In this document: piece after piece, positions 25,784 through 35,016 of the stretch
Layout: every line of letters starts with the position of its first letter
Position numbering within the stretch: position 1 is the first letter of the stretch
NCBI GenBank assembly: GCA_016858145.1
Contig: JAEHOE010000028.1
Location: 310,001-374,000 of the forward strand
Length of the DNA: 64,000 nt
Reading direction: 5' to 3'
Source: Edaphochlamys debaryana
Taxonomy: Eukaryota; Chlorophyta; Chlorophyceae; Chlamydomonadales
Notes under the pieces: generated by a model
What the model was told of the DNA's origin: nothing
The model's input: only the letters and a program-made list of their open reading frames with translations
Database searches by the model: none
Made by a program: the position numbers and the translations under genes

Positions 25784-26718
25784 GTTTCAGAGCTCCTGCC
25801 CAGGGCCGCAGGAGGCTGAGCTACATATCAAGCCGCATAGCTCCCGCTCAAGCAGTGTCAGAAAGGGGAAGAGCGGTAGCGCGAGTTCGAGCGAACAGCG
25901 TTCAAATGGACCGTGTCTTGTGCAGCTGCGGCTGCTTCTGTTCACGCTAGGAGTAACTTGTAAGTAAGCAGCGTCCGGGAGCGGACATACGCTGGGGCGA
26001 GGGGTCCTGTGGGGAGCGGGGGCGGGACTGTACTATGCAGCTGGCGCGATTTTGACCTTCTGTCGCGGGGTCGGCTTTCCTTCCCGCACTGGGAACAGCC
26101 CCGGCCCAGTCGCCAAACGTACTTGGTGGCACGCCTTCAGCAGCAGCAGCATGGGATAGGTACTGCGTTCGCATCCTGGCGCAACAGGTCCCGCCGTCGC
26201 AGTCGGTGAACAGGCGCGACGACGACACCTCCGCCCCGCCCGCCTGCGTCCGGCATATCCAGTAGCTTGTATGGCACCATTGGCACGCCCATCGTGGATG
26301 CAAAGACAGTTTGCAGTTGGGGCCCCAAGTGCGCCCACGGCCAAGACCCTTCACCTCCGACCCTGCTCCTCCCCTCTCCTCCCTGCCCCGGTGCTGCAAA
26401 GCGATGCCCTCTCACCCGCCCCGGCCCCCCCTCCTGGAAGGCTTCGGACGGCTTCGGGCGGTTTTGGAAGGCTTCGACTTGCCGCCTGGTAAGGTGACGC
26501 CCCTCTCGGCTCGCAAGAGAAGGGTTGCGGATAGTTGCCGACCGGTGCACTTGTTGCATTTGCTGGCCTTGCCGGCCCCTCCTCCCGGGAAGCCGGGATA
26601 GGCTTTTGAACAGATGAGCTGAGCGAGGCATATTCATGCTACAACAGCTGCGCGATAACGGTCGGCAGGGGCGGATCGTAGGCTGAGCCATGTGCACATC
26701 CGTCTGGATGTGCCGGCC
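25784..26718. other. Intergenic region upstream of the kinesin gene
   Basis: Should contain the kinesin promoter and 5' UTR, next to the left edge of the MYND pseudogene. Both strands have open stretches (for example minus 26697-26137), but codon bias is poor and no domain is recognisable. A short direct repeat of GGCTTCGGACGG/GGCTTCGGGCGG lies near 26440. Confidence 0.4.
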
Positions 26719-27050
26719 GACGGAGGGTCAGCACAGGGTCGGTGCCGCTCAGGGCACGGCTTACGCCTGGGTCCATAGCGGCAAGCAGGGCCCACAAGCC
26801 GCCGCTGACCCCGTGGCCTCGGCCACCACCGCCTCCGCGGCCGTGGTCCCCCCGCGGGCCGCGGCCGGCCCGTGGCGGAGGCACGGCCGCCGCCGCCAGC
26901 GCCGCCGGCATAATGGGACCAGGCGTCGGCGGCACAGCGGAGCAGAGCCTTGTGCAGACGGGACAGCGCCGCCAGGGCCCGCTGGGGCGCCGCTGCCAGC
27001 AGCGCCGCCGCGGGCAGGTGTGCCGCCGCCGCCGAGACTGCGCCTGCGGC
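26719..27050 (-). pseudogene. Inverted partial copy of the adjacent MYND gene, left piece
   Basis: On the minus strand this matches the plus-strand MYND gene around 38487-38795 (shared peptide MDPGVSRALSGT). It then jumps to sequence matching about 39003-39020 (PVLTLR), so some 200 bp of the parent are missing. Many substitutions and small gaps break the frame. The copy is cut at 27050 by the retrotransposon and resumes at 35012. It arose by inverted duplication before the insertion. Confidence 0.85.
27046..27050. repeat. Target site duplication, left copy (GCGGC)
   Basis: GCGGC directly precedes the 5' LTR and recurs directly after the 3' LTR at 35012-35016. The unoccupied parent gene has a single copy (as GCCGC, 38483-38487), which proves this is the target duplication. 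Confidence 0.93.
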
Positions 27051-27449
27051 TGTTGTGCGCCGACCGTAGAAACGGACGTATTCTGCGAACGTCTACGGTC
27101 ATGCGGCCAAGTGCGGCCGAACTCTGGTCTGACCGTTTCTGCGACACCTGTGCGGGGGTCCGCAACCCCTCCGTCGCTCTGCACTGCTTGGGACCTGCCC
27201 CGCGGTTAAGCACCTTGCTGTATTGTGCTTACATCACAGCTCTGGCGCTGTGGTGCTGTCTCACCAATTGGTGTCGGAGTCTGATGGCCGTTACCGGCGG
27301 CGCCCATGCGGCCGCTGCGCACTACTTAACACCGGCCTCCGCGCCCAATTGGTATTCATGAATACCGCGCTCATACTTGGACGCGTCTCTCGACTCTCAC
27401 TTAGCTCTGCCTATCGTTCTAACAGCTCAAGCACTAGGCTGGTACAACA
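27051..27449 (+). repeat. 5' LTR (399 bp)
   Basis: Begins TGTTGT and ends ACAACA, a perfect 6-bp terminal inverted pair with the canonical TG...CA. It matches 34586-35011 apart from about five substitutions and the 27-bp indel. It holds an inverted repeat with 9-bp arms, GACCGTAGA (27062-27070) and TCTACGGTC (27092-27100). Confidence 0.96.
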
Positions 27450-27451
27450 AG

Positions 27452-27468
27452 TGGTAGCGGGACCTGCC
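27452..27468 (+). other. Primer-binding site
   Basis: TGGTAGCGGGACCTGCC starts two bases after the 5' LTR. The leading TGG pairs with a tRNA 3' CCA, and TGGTAGC resembles sites for initiator tRNA-Met. The exact tRNA was not identified. Confidence 0.7.
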
Positions 27469-27491
27469 CTCACGTTCGCCGCCACCGTAAC

Positions 27492-29675
27492 ATGGCCGCT
27501 AACAACGAGAAGACCAACTCGATGGAGGGTAGTCAGCAGGGCGACCACGACTACAGTCTTCTGTCCGGCTCCGTCGACATGGACAGCAAGGGTACTCACT
27601 GAGCTCGCTCCTGCCTGTGCCGCTTAGCTGCTTAGCTGTTTGGCGTCAGACGCTGCACGTTGCTTGCTCGCTCTCTGCTGCGTTGCTTGCTGTCGCTGCG
27701 TCTCGACTTTAGTCGTTCTGCGTTTGGCCAGTTCCGGCGTCTTCGGTTTCGGTCTGACCGGTTTCGCCGTTACTGCCCTTCCTGTAGAGAACCGCGACCC
27801 CAAGGGCAAGGCCCCGGACGTCGTCGGTAACAACATTGCTGAGACCACTGCCTGGCTCAAGAAGACGGCCGAGGACGCGGCTCGCCTGCGCGACCCCGCC
27901 GTCATTCGGGCTACCCTGGATACCATTCAGTCCGTGCGTCGCCAGTACGGTGACGGCAACGCGACCATTACGGAGTGCTGCAGTGCGGTAGAGTCTGTGC
28001 TGACGGGCATCCTGTTCCAGCTCAACCGTGAGTCGCGATGGACGTCTGGGCTGAATGGCCGGGTTGGCAACCGCCTGGGGTCGCCGCGCCTGTGCCCAAC
28101 GGGCAGGGTCCTGCTGTAGATAACGGGCTGCCAGCTGGACAGGCCGGACTTGCTGCTGGCGCGGGGGATGTAGCGGGCAACGTCGCGATAGGCAATGGCG
28201 GTAACCAGCCGCGTGCGCCTGCTCTGCCTGCTCAGCAGCCCGCACTGCTACCTCAAAATGCGCTTCCGCACCCTGCTGCGCCTCCTGCTATGCCCGGCGC
28301 TCTGGTCGCGCCTGGGCCCTGGGCCGGTTTCATGCCGCACATGCCCGCTGGGGCTATGGCGCCCGGTTACATGCCTGTGCCGTGGCCCTGGGGCCCTCCG
28401 TTCGGCATGCCGTATGGCCAGCCCGCTCCTGTTGCGGTGCCTGCGCCTGCCCAGGCCCCTGTCGCGCCTGCTGCGCCTGCGGCTCCTGCTGCCGCTGCTG
28501 TTTCTGCTAATGCTGCCTTCCGTGGCCCAATCCCTGAACGCGCCCCAGAGAACCAGCACGACCCCGAGGGTGGCGCTGCCTCTGGTGCGGCCTGCAAGGT
28601 CTCCACGCCGGTGGGTCGGGTCATTCGGGCTTCGCTGCCAGCGCCTGAGCTGGACCTGCACGGCCTGAAGGGGCCCCGCGTCCCCGCCCGCGTGCGTGCC
28701 TTTATTAGGGACGTAACTGAGTATTTCAGCTGCGTAACCGTGGGCGAAACGGACCCTGGGCGGCGCCTGTTCCTGTCCTCTGCACTTAAGGGGATCGCCA
28801 AGACCTGGCTTGACGATTGGACCGCAGCCCGTGGCAACGAGTCATATACCTCTGATGATATGCTCGATGCCGTTCGTGCGCGGTTTGCCCCCCAACTGAT
28901 GACGCGGCAAGAAGAGGCCCGCACTGAGCTGGCACGGCAGTCCTATGCCTGGATTGCTAACCGTGACACTGTAGCCGCTTACCAATCCCGGTTTAACGCC
29001 CTGTGCACTGCCATTCCCAACATGACCGATGAGGAGAAGTGCTTCTGGTTCAAAGCCGGCCTCTCTGCTGAAACTGAGCTTGCCGCTTCCTGCGCCTCCT
29101 CCCGGGAGGGCAACCCGTTCACGTCATATGCCGAGCTCTGCTCTCACGCCCTCTCTGAAGAGCGCAAAATGAAAGCTCGAGCTGACGCAATCCGTGACTC
29201 CCGTGCCCGTCTTGCTTCCGTTCGTGCCTGCCGCCCCTCCCGTCCGCAGCTGCCCAAGAAGCCCGACTCCGACGACGGCGACGGCGACACCCCCTCCAAG
29301 AAGGCCCGGGGTGCCGACGGCTCCGCCATCAAGGCCGCTGCGGCGTTCAAGGGCAAGGGCTCGCCGGGCAACAAGGGCAACAAGCACAAGAGCCCCGGCG
29401 GCCACAAGTCCCACGGCAACGGCAAGAACGGCAACGGCAAGCCCCAGTCCGGTGGTTACGAGGGCGCTGGCCCCTCGCACCCCCCGGTGGGGCCCCAGCG
29501 CGTGGCCTTCCTGATCCGGAACGCCCGCGCCCGGGGCGAGGACATGGCCGAGCAGATGCGCGCGTTCAACTGCAACCGCCGCACCTACTACGAGCGCAAG
29601 GGCTCGGGCCAGTGCCTCAACTGCAGTGCCTCCGACCACCGGGTCGCTGAGTGCCCCAGCAAGCCCGACAACTGA
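27492..29675 (+). CDS. gag: Retrotransposon Gag, three exons, ending in TGA
   Basis: Structural polyprotein that forms the particle and binds the RNA. Exons 27492-27591, 27788-28027 and 28120-29675 join to 632 codons including the stop. The start is the first ATG after the primer-binding site. The second exon is reached by AAG G|AG AAC and the third by AAC C|AT AAC, both in frame. A Pro/Ala-rich stretch (about 28130-28560) precedes a capsid region with WLDDW and FWFKAGLS, typical of retrotransposon gag. The end has a basic Lys/Gly/Asn segment and a CCHC zinc knuckle (CLNCSASDHRVAEC). The TGA at 29673-29675 is in the same frame as pol. An alternative start at 28038 in the same frame would avoid the introns but lose the N-terminus. 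Confidence 0.85.
27592..27787 (+). other. Gag intron 1 (196 bp)
   Basis: Donor GTACTC, acceptor CTTCCTGTAG. Read through, the frame stops a few codons later (TGA near 27599); removed, it continues in frame into the long second exon. Confidence 0.75.
28028..28119 (+). other. Gag intron 2 (92 bp)
   Basis: Donor GTGAGT, acceptor CTGCTGTAG. Removal joins the upstream frame to the long downstream gag frame through a CAT codon. Unspliced, the upstream frame ends at the TAG at the acceptor. Confidence 0.75.
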
Positions 29676-32600
29676 GGGCCTGCCCAGGCGTGTGCTGTAG
29701 GGGTTAGCCCACCTGGGTGCAAGGATAGGCCGCCTGTGGCCAAATGCGGTGCCGTTCACCTAGCGCATTCCGCACTGACTTCTGACAATCATGACGCTTC
29801 TGACACTAAAGCATCTGGCATGGTGTGGCGTGCGTGTCGTGCGGTGACTGGTTCTGTGCTGAAGGAAGTGGAGCGCAAAAATAAGCGCAAGTTTTCGTAT
29901 GACTTGTCTGCTATGCGTGCTGGCTTCTCTGCTACGTGTAACGTAGAGTGGCCTCGTTCTGCTTCTTTGGCCTCTGCGCGTCTTGGTGGTCACACCGTCT
30001 GGTTTACCCCTATCTCACTTGGTCAGCTGAAGGAGGGTCTTCGTGTCTTCAACTCGTGGCGTGCTGCTCGTCCTTTGACTTGCCTCGCCGTCCTGGTGCC
30101 CTCCTACATCGCCGCTCAAGCCAAGTCCGCTTCACTCTTCAACGGTATGGAGCGGGTTATGCGCTTTAAGGCGGGGTCTCAGCTGTTCAATGGGATTACC
30201 CTAGAGGGTCGTGTTGCGCGCCTGCCTGCCATCACGTCCTCTGCTGAGGTCTGGTACGCAGCCCCTGCTGATGGTGTTGCTGCGCCCTGTACTGCTAAGC
30301 CCCATGTGTCCTGTTTGCGAGCCAATGCCGCTTCCACAGACTCTGGGCTTCCTGTCATCGAGGTCCGTGCTGGCCGTGTGCTGACCACCGCTTTGGTCGA
30401 CACTGGCGCTAGCCATGACTTCATTTCTTACGCTTTGGCGAAGCGTCTGGGCCTGCACATCGATCCTTCGTACCAGCAAAAGGTTACGTTGGCTGATGGT
30501 GGCACTCAAGCCATCATGGGCCGTGTATCGCTGCGCCTGGCCCTTGGGTCCCTGCACCTAACCGTTCGCCCCTTCGTGCTCTCAGGACTGCTGGACCCTG
30601 TCTCCTACGTCCTGGGTGCATCGACCATGCGTTCTCTCTTCGCTGAGGTATGCATGGGGGACGGCTGCTTGCGCCTGCGCAAGGGCACTGCTTGGTGCCG
30701 CGTCCCCTTCCTGCCTGACCTCTCTGCCGGGGGGGAGGAAGCCGATGCATCTGAGCCTGCTGCTGATGCACCTAGTCTGAACCTAGCCCTGGCTGCTATG
30801 CGTGCTGGTGCCGAGCCGCGACGCATAGGCAGAAAGGAGGCTACTAGGGCCATCCGCAAGGGTGCGCATGGCATTCTGTTATGCCCTCGTGTCCCTGTTA
30901 ACGCTGGTGCCTCTGTTGCCACCTCCCCAGAGCCTGCCGTTCAGGCTGTGCTTGATGAATACCAAGAGGTGTTTGCTGAGATTATTGACACCCCTCCCTG
31001 GCGCCCTGTGTCGCATACAATTGAGCTGGAACCTGGTACTCGACCAATTGCCCGCCGTCAATACCGGCTCAGTCCTCTGGAGCAAGAAGAAGTCAAGCGT
31101 CAAGTCACCGACCTTCTGGCTAAGGGCATGATTCGTCCGTCGACGTCACCCTGGAGCGCCCCCATCCTCTTTGTTGGCAAGAAGGACGGTGCTCTCAGGT
31201 GTGAATGATCCTTTAGCGGTGCAGCTTGCTACGTGTTGCCCCTGCTAACGGCCTCACGTGCTTCTCTCTTATCCAGAATGTGTATTGACTATCGAGGTGT
31301 GCGGTGGGGTTATCTGTTGCCTGCCCGCCTCCTCGTTTTGCCCTCTTTTAGTTTACCTCTGTCAGTCAGCGCCCCTCTAGCTCGGCCCGCGTTTAGGTTT
31401 AGATAGGTTTAGGTCAAACACATGCGTACTAGCTTAGAGCGCTGACCCCCTTCCCGGTTTCCTCTGACGTGTGTAGGCCTCAACGCCAAAACCGTCAAGA
31501 ACCGGTACCCACTGCCGCGCGTCGATGATCTGCTCGACAAGCTGCGTGGCGCTAAATACTTTAGCTCTCTGGACCTCCAGCAGGTGGGAGTTGGGCTGGT
31601 TTGCAGCTGTGCACGGCTGGTGCCTGCAACCGGTTCCTTTCCCCCCTGCAGGGGTATAACCAGATCCGGATCCACGAATCCGATATCCCTAAAACAGCTT
31701 TCAGCACTCCGTTTGGGCATTTCGAGTACACCGTGCTACCCTTTGGGCTAGTCAACGCCCCTAGCACGTTCCAGTCAGCGCTCGGAGAGATATTTTCTCC
31801 CTGCATTTCTGCGGGCTTTATGACCCTCTACCTGGAGTGAGTGCGTGTGTGCTGTAGAACGCAAGCCGGCTTGATCCCCGTCCCTTGCTGCGCCTGATCA
31901 GCGCCTCACACACAACGCCCTCCCCTCTTTTAATTTCCCTTCGGCCTCCTGCCCTCAGTGACGGTCTGGTCTACAGCAAGACGCTTGAAGAACACCTGGT
32001 TCATTTACGTCAAGTGCTGCAGATCATGCGTGACCAAAAGCTTTACGCGAAAGCGTCAAAGTGTCATTGGGCCGAGCCGCAAGTGGAGTATCTGGGCCAC
32101 ATCGTCTCTGCGGATGGTGTACGTATGGACCCCAAGAAGGTTTCTGCCGTACGTGACTGGCCCACGCCAACCAACCTGCAAGAGCTGCGTTCATTTTTGG
32201 GCCTGACCAATTATTTTCGCAAATTTGTAGAGCGCTACAGCAACCTGGCTGCACCGCTAACCAACCTCACGCGTGCAGGCGCTTTCACCTCTCCGGCTTC
32301 CTGGACCCCTGAGTGTCAAGCCGCCTTTGAGGCTATCAAGCGCGCCATTGCAGAGGATGTGGTGTTGGCGTTTCCAGACCCACAGCTGCCCTACCGCATC
32401 GAAATTGTGACGGACGCGTCCAATCACGGTATGGGTGCTGTGATATTACAAGGTGGGCGTCCGATTGCCTTCACCAGCAAAAAGTTCAGCCCCGCCGAAC
32501 GCAACTACACAACCGGTGAACAGGAGCTCTTAGCCGTGTTGATTGCGCTTCGCGAGTGGCGCTGCTATGTGGAAGGAGCTGAATTTGTTGTGAAAACTGA

Positions 32601-34539
32601 TCATGCTCCCAACACCTATCTGCAGGGTGTGCCGACCCTCAACCGCCGCCAAGCCCGCTGGATGGAATATTTGGCACGGTTTAACTTCCATTGGGAGTAC
32701 CTGAAAGGGTCACTCAACGTGGCTGATGCGCTGAGTCGGCACCCGTTGCTCAAGGTAGCCCGGCTGGCTTGCATCACGCTGATGGGTGTGGCCTTTGCTC
32801 AGGTGCTTACTCGACGGCAGGCAGCGCGCCGCCCTGGTGGCGTGTCACCACAGCAGGTGGGTTCTGCGCCTGCGGGGAGTGCCTCTCCCTCAGCGCAGGA
32901 CGCTGCTATGCTGCCTGACCCTGCGTCCCCTGTCCCTGACGTTGGCCTGAGTTTGAACCCACGGGCTCCTGGCGACAGCCCTGATGCTGCTACGCCTATG
33001 GACCTGGACGGTCTGCCTGAAGCAACACCGGGCATGCCGCCTGAGGCCTCTGCTCCGAGTGATCTGGTTGCTCGCATACGCGAAACCTATGCTTTGGACC
33101 CCTGGTTCAAAATCTCTGCCAACACCAGTAAGCTCCAGTCTGCAAACGGCTTATGGTTCACTGCTGACGAACCTGGGCAACGACCCCTGATTGTCGTGCC
33201 TGCTTATGCTGAATTACGCCGGCAGATTATCTCTCGTTACCATGCTGGGCCCGTGGGTGGTCACCCTGGTGGCAAACGCACCCTGGCTCTGGTCCGCTCA
33301 CATTTCTGGTGGAGCTCCATGGCGAGTGATGTTGAGAGCTACGTCGCTTCCTGCGACTCCTGTCAATTCAACAAGTCCCTGTCTGGTAAGGGCCACGGGC
33401 TGCTGCAACCCTTGCCCATACCTAGCATGCCTTGGGAGTCCGTTTCCATGGACTTCGTGTGCGCACTGCCCAAGACTGAAAGGGGGTGGGACACGGTACT
33501 TGTCTTCGTTGACAGGCTGACTAAAATGGTGCATCTGGCCCCAACCACGTCTAAATGTACAGCACCTGAAGCTGCGCAGTTATTCTGGGACAACGTCGTA
33601 CGCCTGCACGGTATGCCCGCTAACGTAGTTGGTGACCGTGACTCACTGTGGCGTAGCCATTTCTGGCGAGAGCTCTGTCGCTTGAGTGATCTGCGGGTTC
33701 AGCTGTCGACCTCTTATCATCCCCAGTCGGATGGGCAGACTGAGCGCGTAAATCGTGTTCTTGGAGAAACCCTAAGAAACTTCGCCTCCCGTGCGCAGAC
33801 CTCTTGGGATTCTTTCCTCACCGCTGCAGAGTTCGCCATCAACAACGCTGTTAACCGTTCTACTGGTCGTTCTCCGTTCTACCTCAATTATGGCTTTAAT
33901 CCTGCGCTACCTGTGTGGCGCGAGATCGAGTCTGTCGTCCCGGCATCTAAACAGTTCATCGCCGACTTTGCTACACGCATTAAGGACGCCAGGACTTGCA
34001 TCGAGGCTGCTCAACAACGTGCCGCCGCCTACTACAACAAGTCTAAGAGGCCTGTGACCTTTGCGCCTGGGCAAATGGTTTTGCTGAGCACGACTAACCT
34101 CCATTCTTTGGCCACAGGACCGCGCAAACTGTTGCCGCGCTTCATTGGTCCTTTCCGTGTTAAAGAGATGGTGGGTGAAGCTGCTGTGCGGTTGGAGCTG
34201 CCTTCCCACATGCGCATTCATCCCACGTTTCACGTCTCCCTGGTTAAGCCCTACTGTGCTGCCCCTGACGGCACTGCTACCGAGCCTGGCCCCATCGCAT
34301 GGCTTGAAGATGGAGAGCCTATGTTCACTGTGGAACGTGTCCTGGACTACCGTGAACGGCTGGTGCATGGTAAAAGTAAACGCAAGCGTACCGTACGTGA
34401 GTACCTTGTGCAGTGGGCTGGTTACTCCTCTGAGAACAACACCTGGGAGCCTGCCTCTAACTTTACCCCTGACCTCAAGCCTGCGCTTGATGAGGCTAGG
34501 GCCCGCTGGAAAGCCCGACAGGTTTCCCGTGCTGGTTAA
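29676..34539 (+). CDS. pol: Retrotransposon Pol (PR-RT-RNase H-IN-chromodomain), five exons, in frame with Gag across one TGA
   Basis: Exons 29676-31198, 31277-31296, 31477-31583, 31652-31836 and 31959-34539 sum to 4,416 nt, exactly 1,472 codons with the stop. Domains in order: an unrecognised N-terminal region (to about 30370); aspartic protease [14 protein letters not shown] with [29 protein letters not shown] and the YLDD box, whose first Asp codon is split by intron 4; RNase H with [28 protein letters not shown] and NVADALSRH; integrase HHCC zinc finger (HAGPVGGH to CDSC) and the DDE residues in SMDFV, VVGDRDS and QTERVNR; C-terminal chromodomain [10 protein letters not shown]...[17 protein letters not shown]. 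Without readthrough, the first in-frame ATG is 29820. Catalytic residues appear intact. Confidence 0.93.
31199..31276 (+). other. RT intron 1 (78 bp)
   Basis: Donor GTGTGA, acceptor TTATCCAG, with a branch-like CTAAC about 30 bp before the acceptor. Splicing makes an AGA codon joining GAL to MCIDYR. Unspliced reading stops at the TGA at 31206-31208. Confidence 0.85.
31297..31476 (+). other. RT intron 2 (180 bp)
   Basis: Donor GTGTGC, acceptor GTGTGTAG. Joins CGA G to GC CTC, giving the conserved [13 protein letters not shown]. Three telomere-like TTTAGG units lie inside (31392-31413). Confidence 0.87.
31584..31651 (+). other. RT intron 3 (68 bp)
   Basis: Donor GTGGGA, acceptor CCCCCTGCAG after a pyrimidine tract. 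Joins LDLQQ to GYNQIRI in phase 0, restoring the RT block around the first catalytic Asp. Confidence 0.87.
31837..31958 (+). other. RT intron 4 (122 bp), splits the YLDD codon
   Basis: Donor GTGAGT, acceptor CTGCCCTCAG. Joins TAC CTG GA to T GAC, rebuilding Tyr-Leu-Asp-Asp. Unspliced, the exon reads Glu then TGA, so no active RT can be made without splicing. Confidence 0.9.
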
Positions 34540-34571
34540 CTGCCAGTGAGGCTACGAGGACGCAGCCTCCT

Positions 34572-34581
34572 AGAGGGGGAA
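34572..34581 (+). other. Polypurine tract
   Basis: AGAGGGGGAA lies four bases before the 3' LTR, the expected place for the plus-strand primer. Confidence 0.8.
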
Positions 34582-34585
34582 CACT

Positions 34586-35011
34586 TGTTGTGCGCCGACC
34601 GTAGAAACGGACGTATTCTGCAAACGTCTACGGTCGTGCGGCCAAGTGCGGCCGAACTCTGGTCTGACCGTTTCTGCGACACCTGTGCGGGGGTCCGCAA
34701 CCCCTCCGTCGCTCTGCACTGCTTGGGACCTGCCCCGCGGTTAAGCACCTTGCTGTATTGTGCTTACATCACAGCTCTGGCGCTGTGGTGCTGTCTCACC
34801 AATTGGTGTCGGAGTCTGACGGCCGTTACCAGCGGCGCTACAGCTGGCACGCGCCAGCTGCGCGCCCATGCGGCCGCTGCGCACTACTTAACACCGGCCT
34901 CCGCACCCAATTGGTATTCATGAATACCGCGCTCATACTTGGACGCGTCTCTCGACTCTCACTTAGCTCTGCCTATCGTTCTAACAGCTCAAGCACTAGG
35001 CTGGTACAACA
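34586..35011 (+). repeat. 3' LTR (426 bp)
   Basis: Same TGTTGT...ACAACA ends as the 5' LTR. It is longer by 27 bp because of a segment around 34839-34865 that contains an 8-bp-arm hairpin (CAGCTGGC/GCCAGCTG, 34841-34860). Confidence 0.96.
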
Positions 35012-35016
35012 GCGGC
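35012..35016. repeat. Target site duplication, right copy (GCGGC)
   Basis: Right-hand copy of the 5-bp target duplication of the retrotransposon. Confidence 0.93.

Larger units (their letters stand above)
27051..35011 (+). mobile_element. Complete Ty3/gypsy chromovirus LTR retrotransposon containing introns
   Basis: A 7,961-bp element: LTR (27051-27449), primer-binding site, gag, protease, reverse transcriptase, RNase H, integrase, chromodomain, polypurine tract, LTR (34586-35011), flanked by GCGGC duplications. The order PR-RT-RH-IN marks it as Ty3/gypsy, and the C-terminal chromodomain as a chromovirus. Its codon use, rich in T-ending codons in pol, differs from neighbouring host genes. 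The LTRs differ by about five substitutions and one 27-bp indel, so insertion was recent. All domains read intact once six GT-AG introns are removed, so it may be active. Confidence 0.97.

Noticed and set aside
26137..26697. Minus-strand frame upstream of the kinesin gene
   Set aside because: A short part (VFASTMGVPMVPYKLL) looks protein-like, but there is no domain, poor codon bias and no clear splice partners.
28038..29675. Gag as a single uninterrupted gene starting at 28038
   Set aside because: Possible, but the upstream exons are open, begin right after the primer-binding site and splice into this same frame with good signals, so the three-exon model is preferred.
31199..31958. RT interruptions as random insertions or frameshifts marking a dead element
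   Set aside because: All four have GT-AG ends and fall so that excision restores conserved RT motifs and exact phase; random damage would not do this four times.
27051..35011. Host gene rather than a mobile element
   Set aside because: Paired LTRs, target duplication, PBS, PPT and the PR-RT-RH-IN-chromodomain order are decisive.
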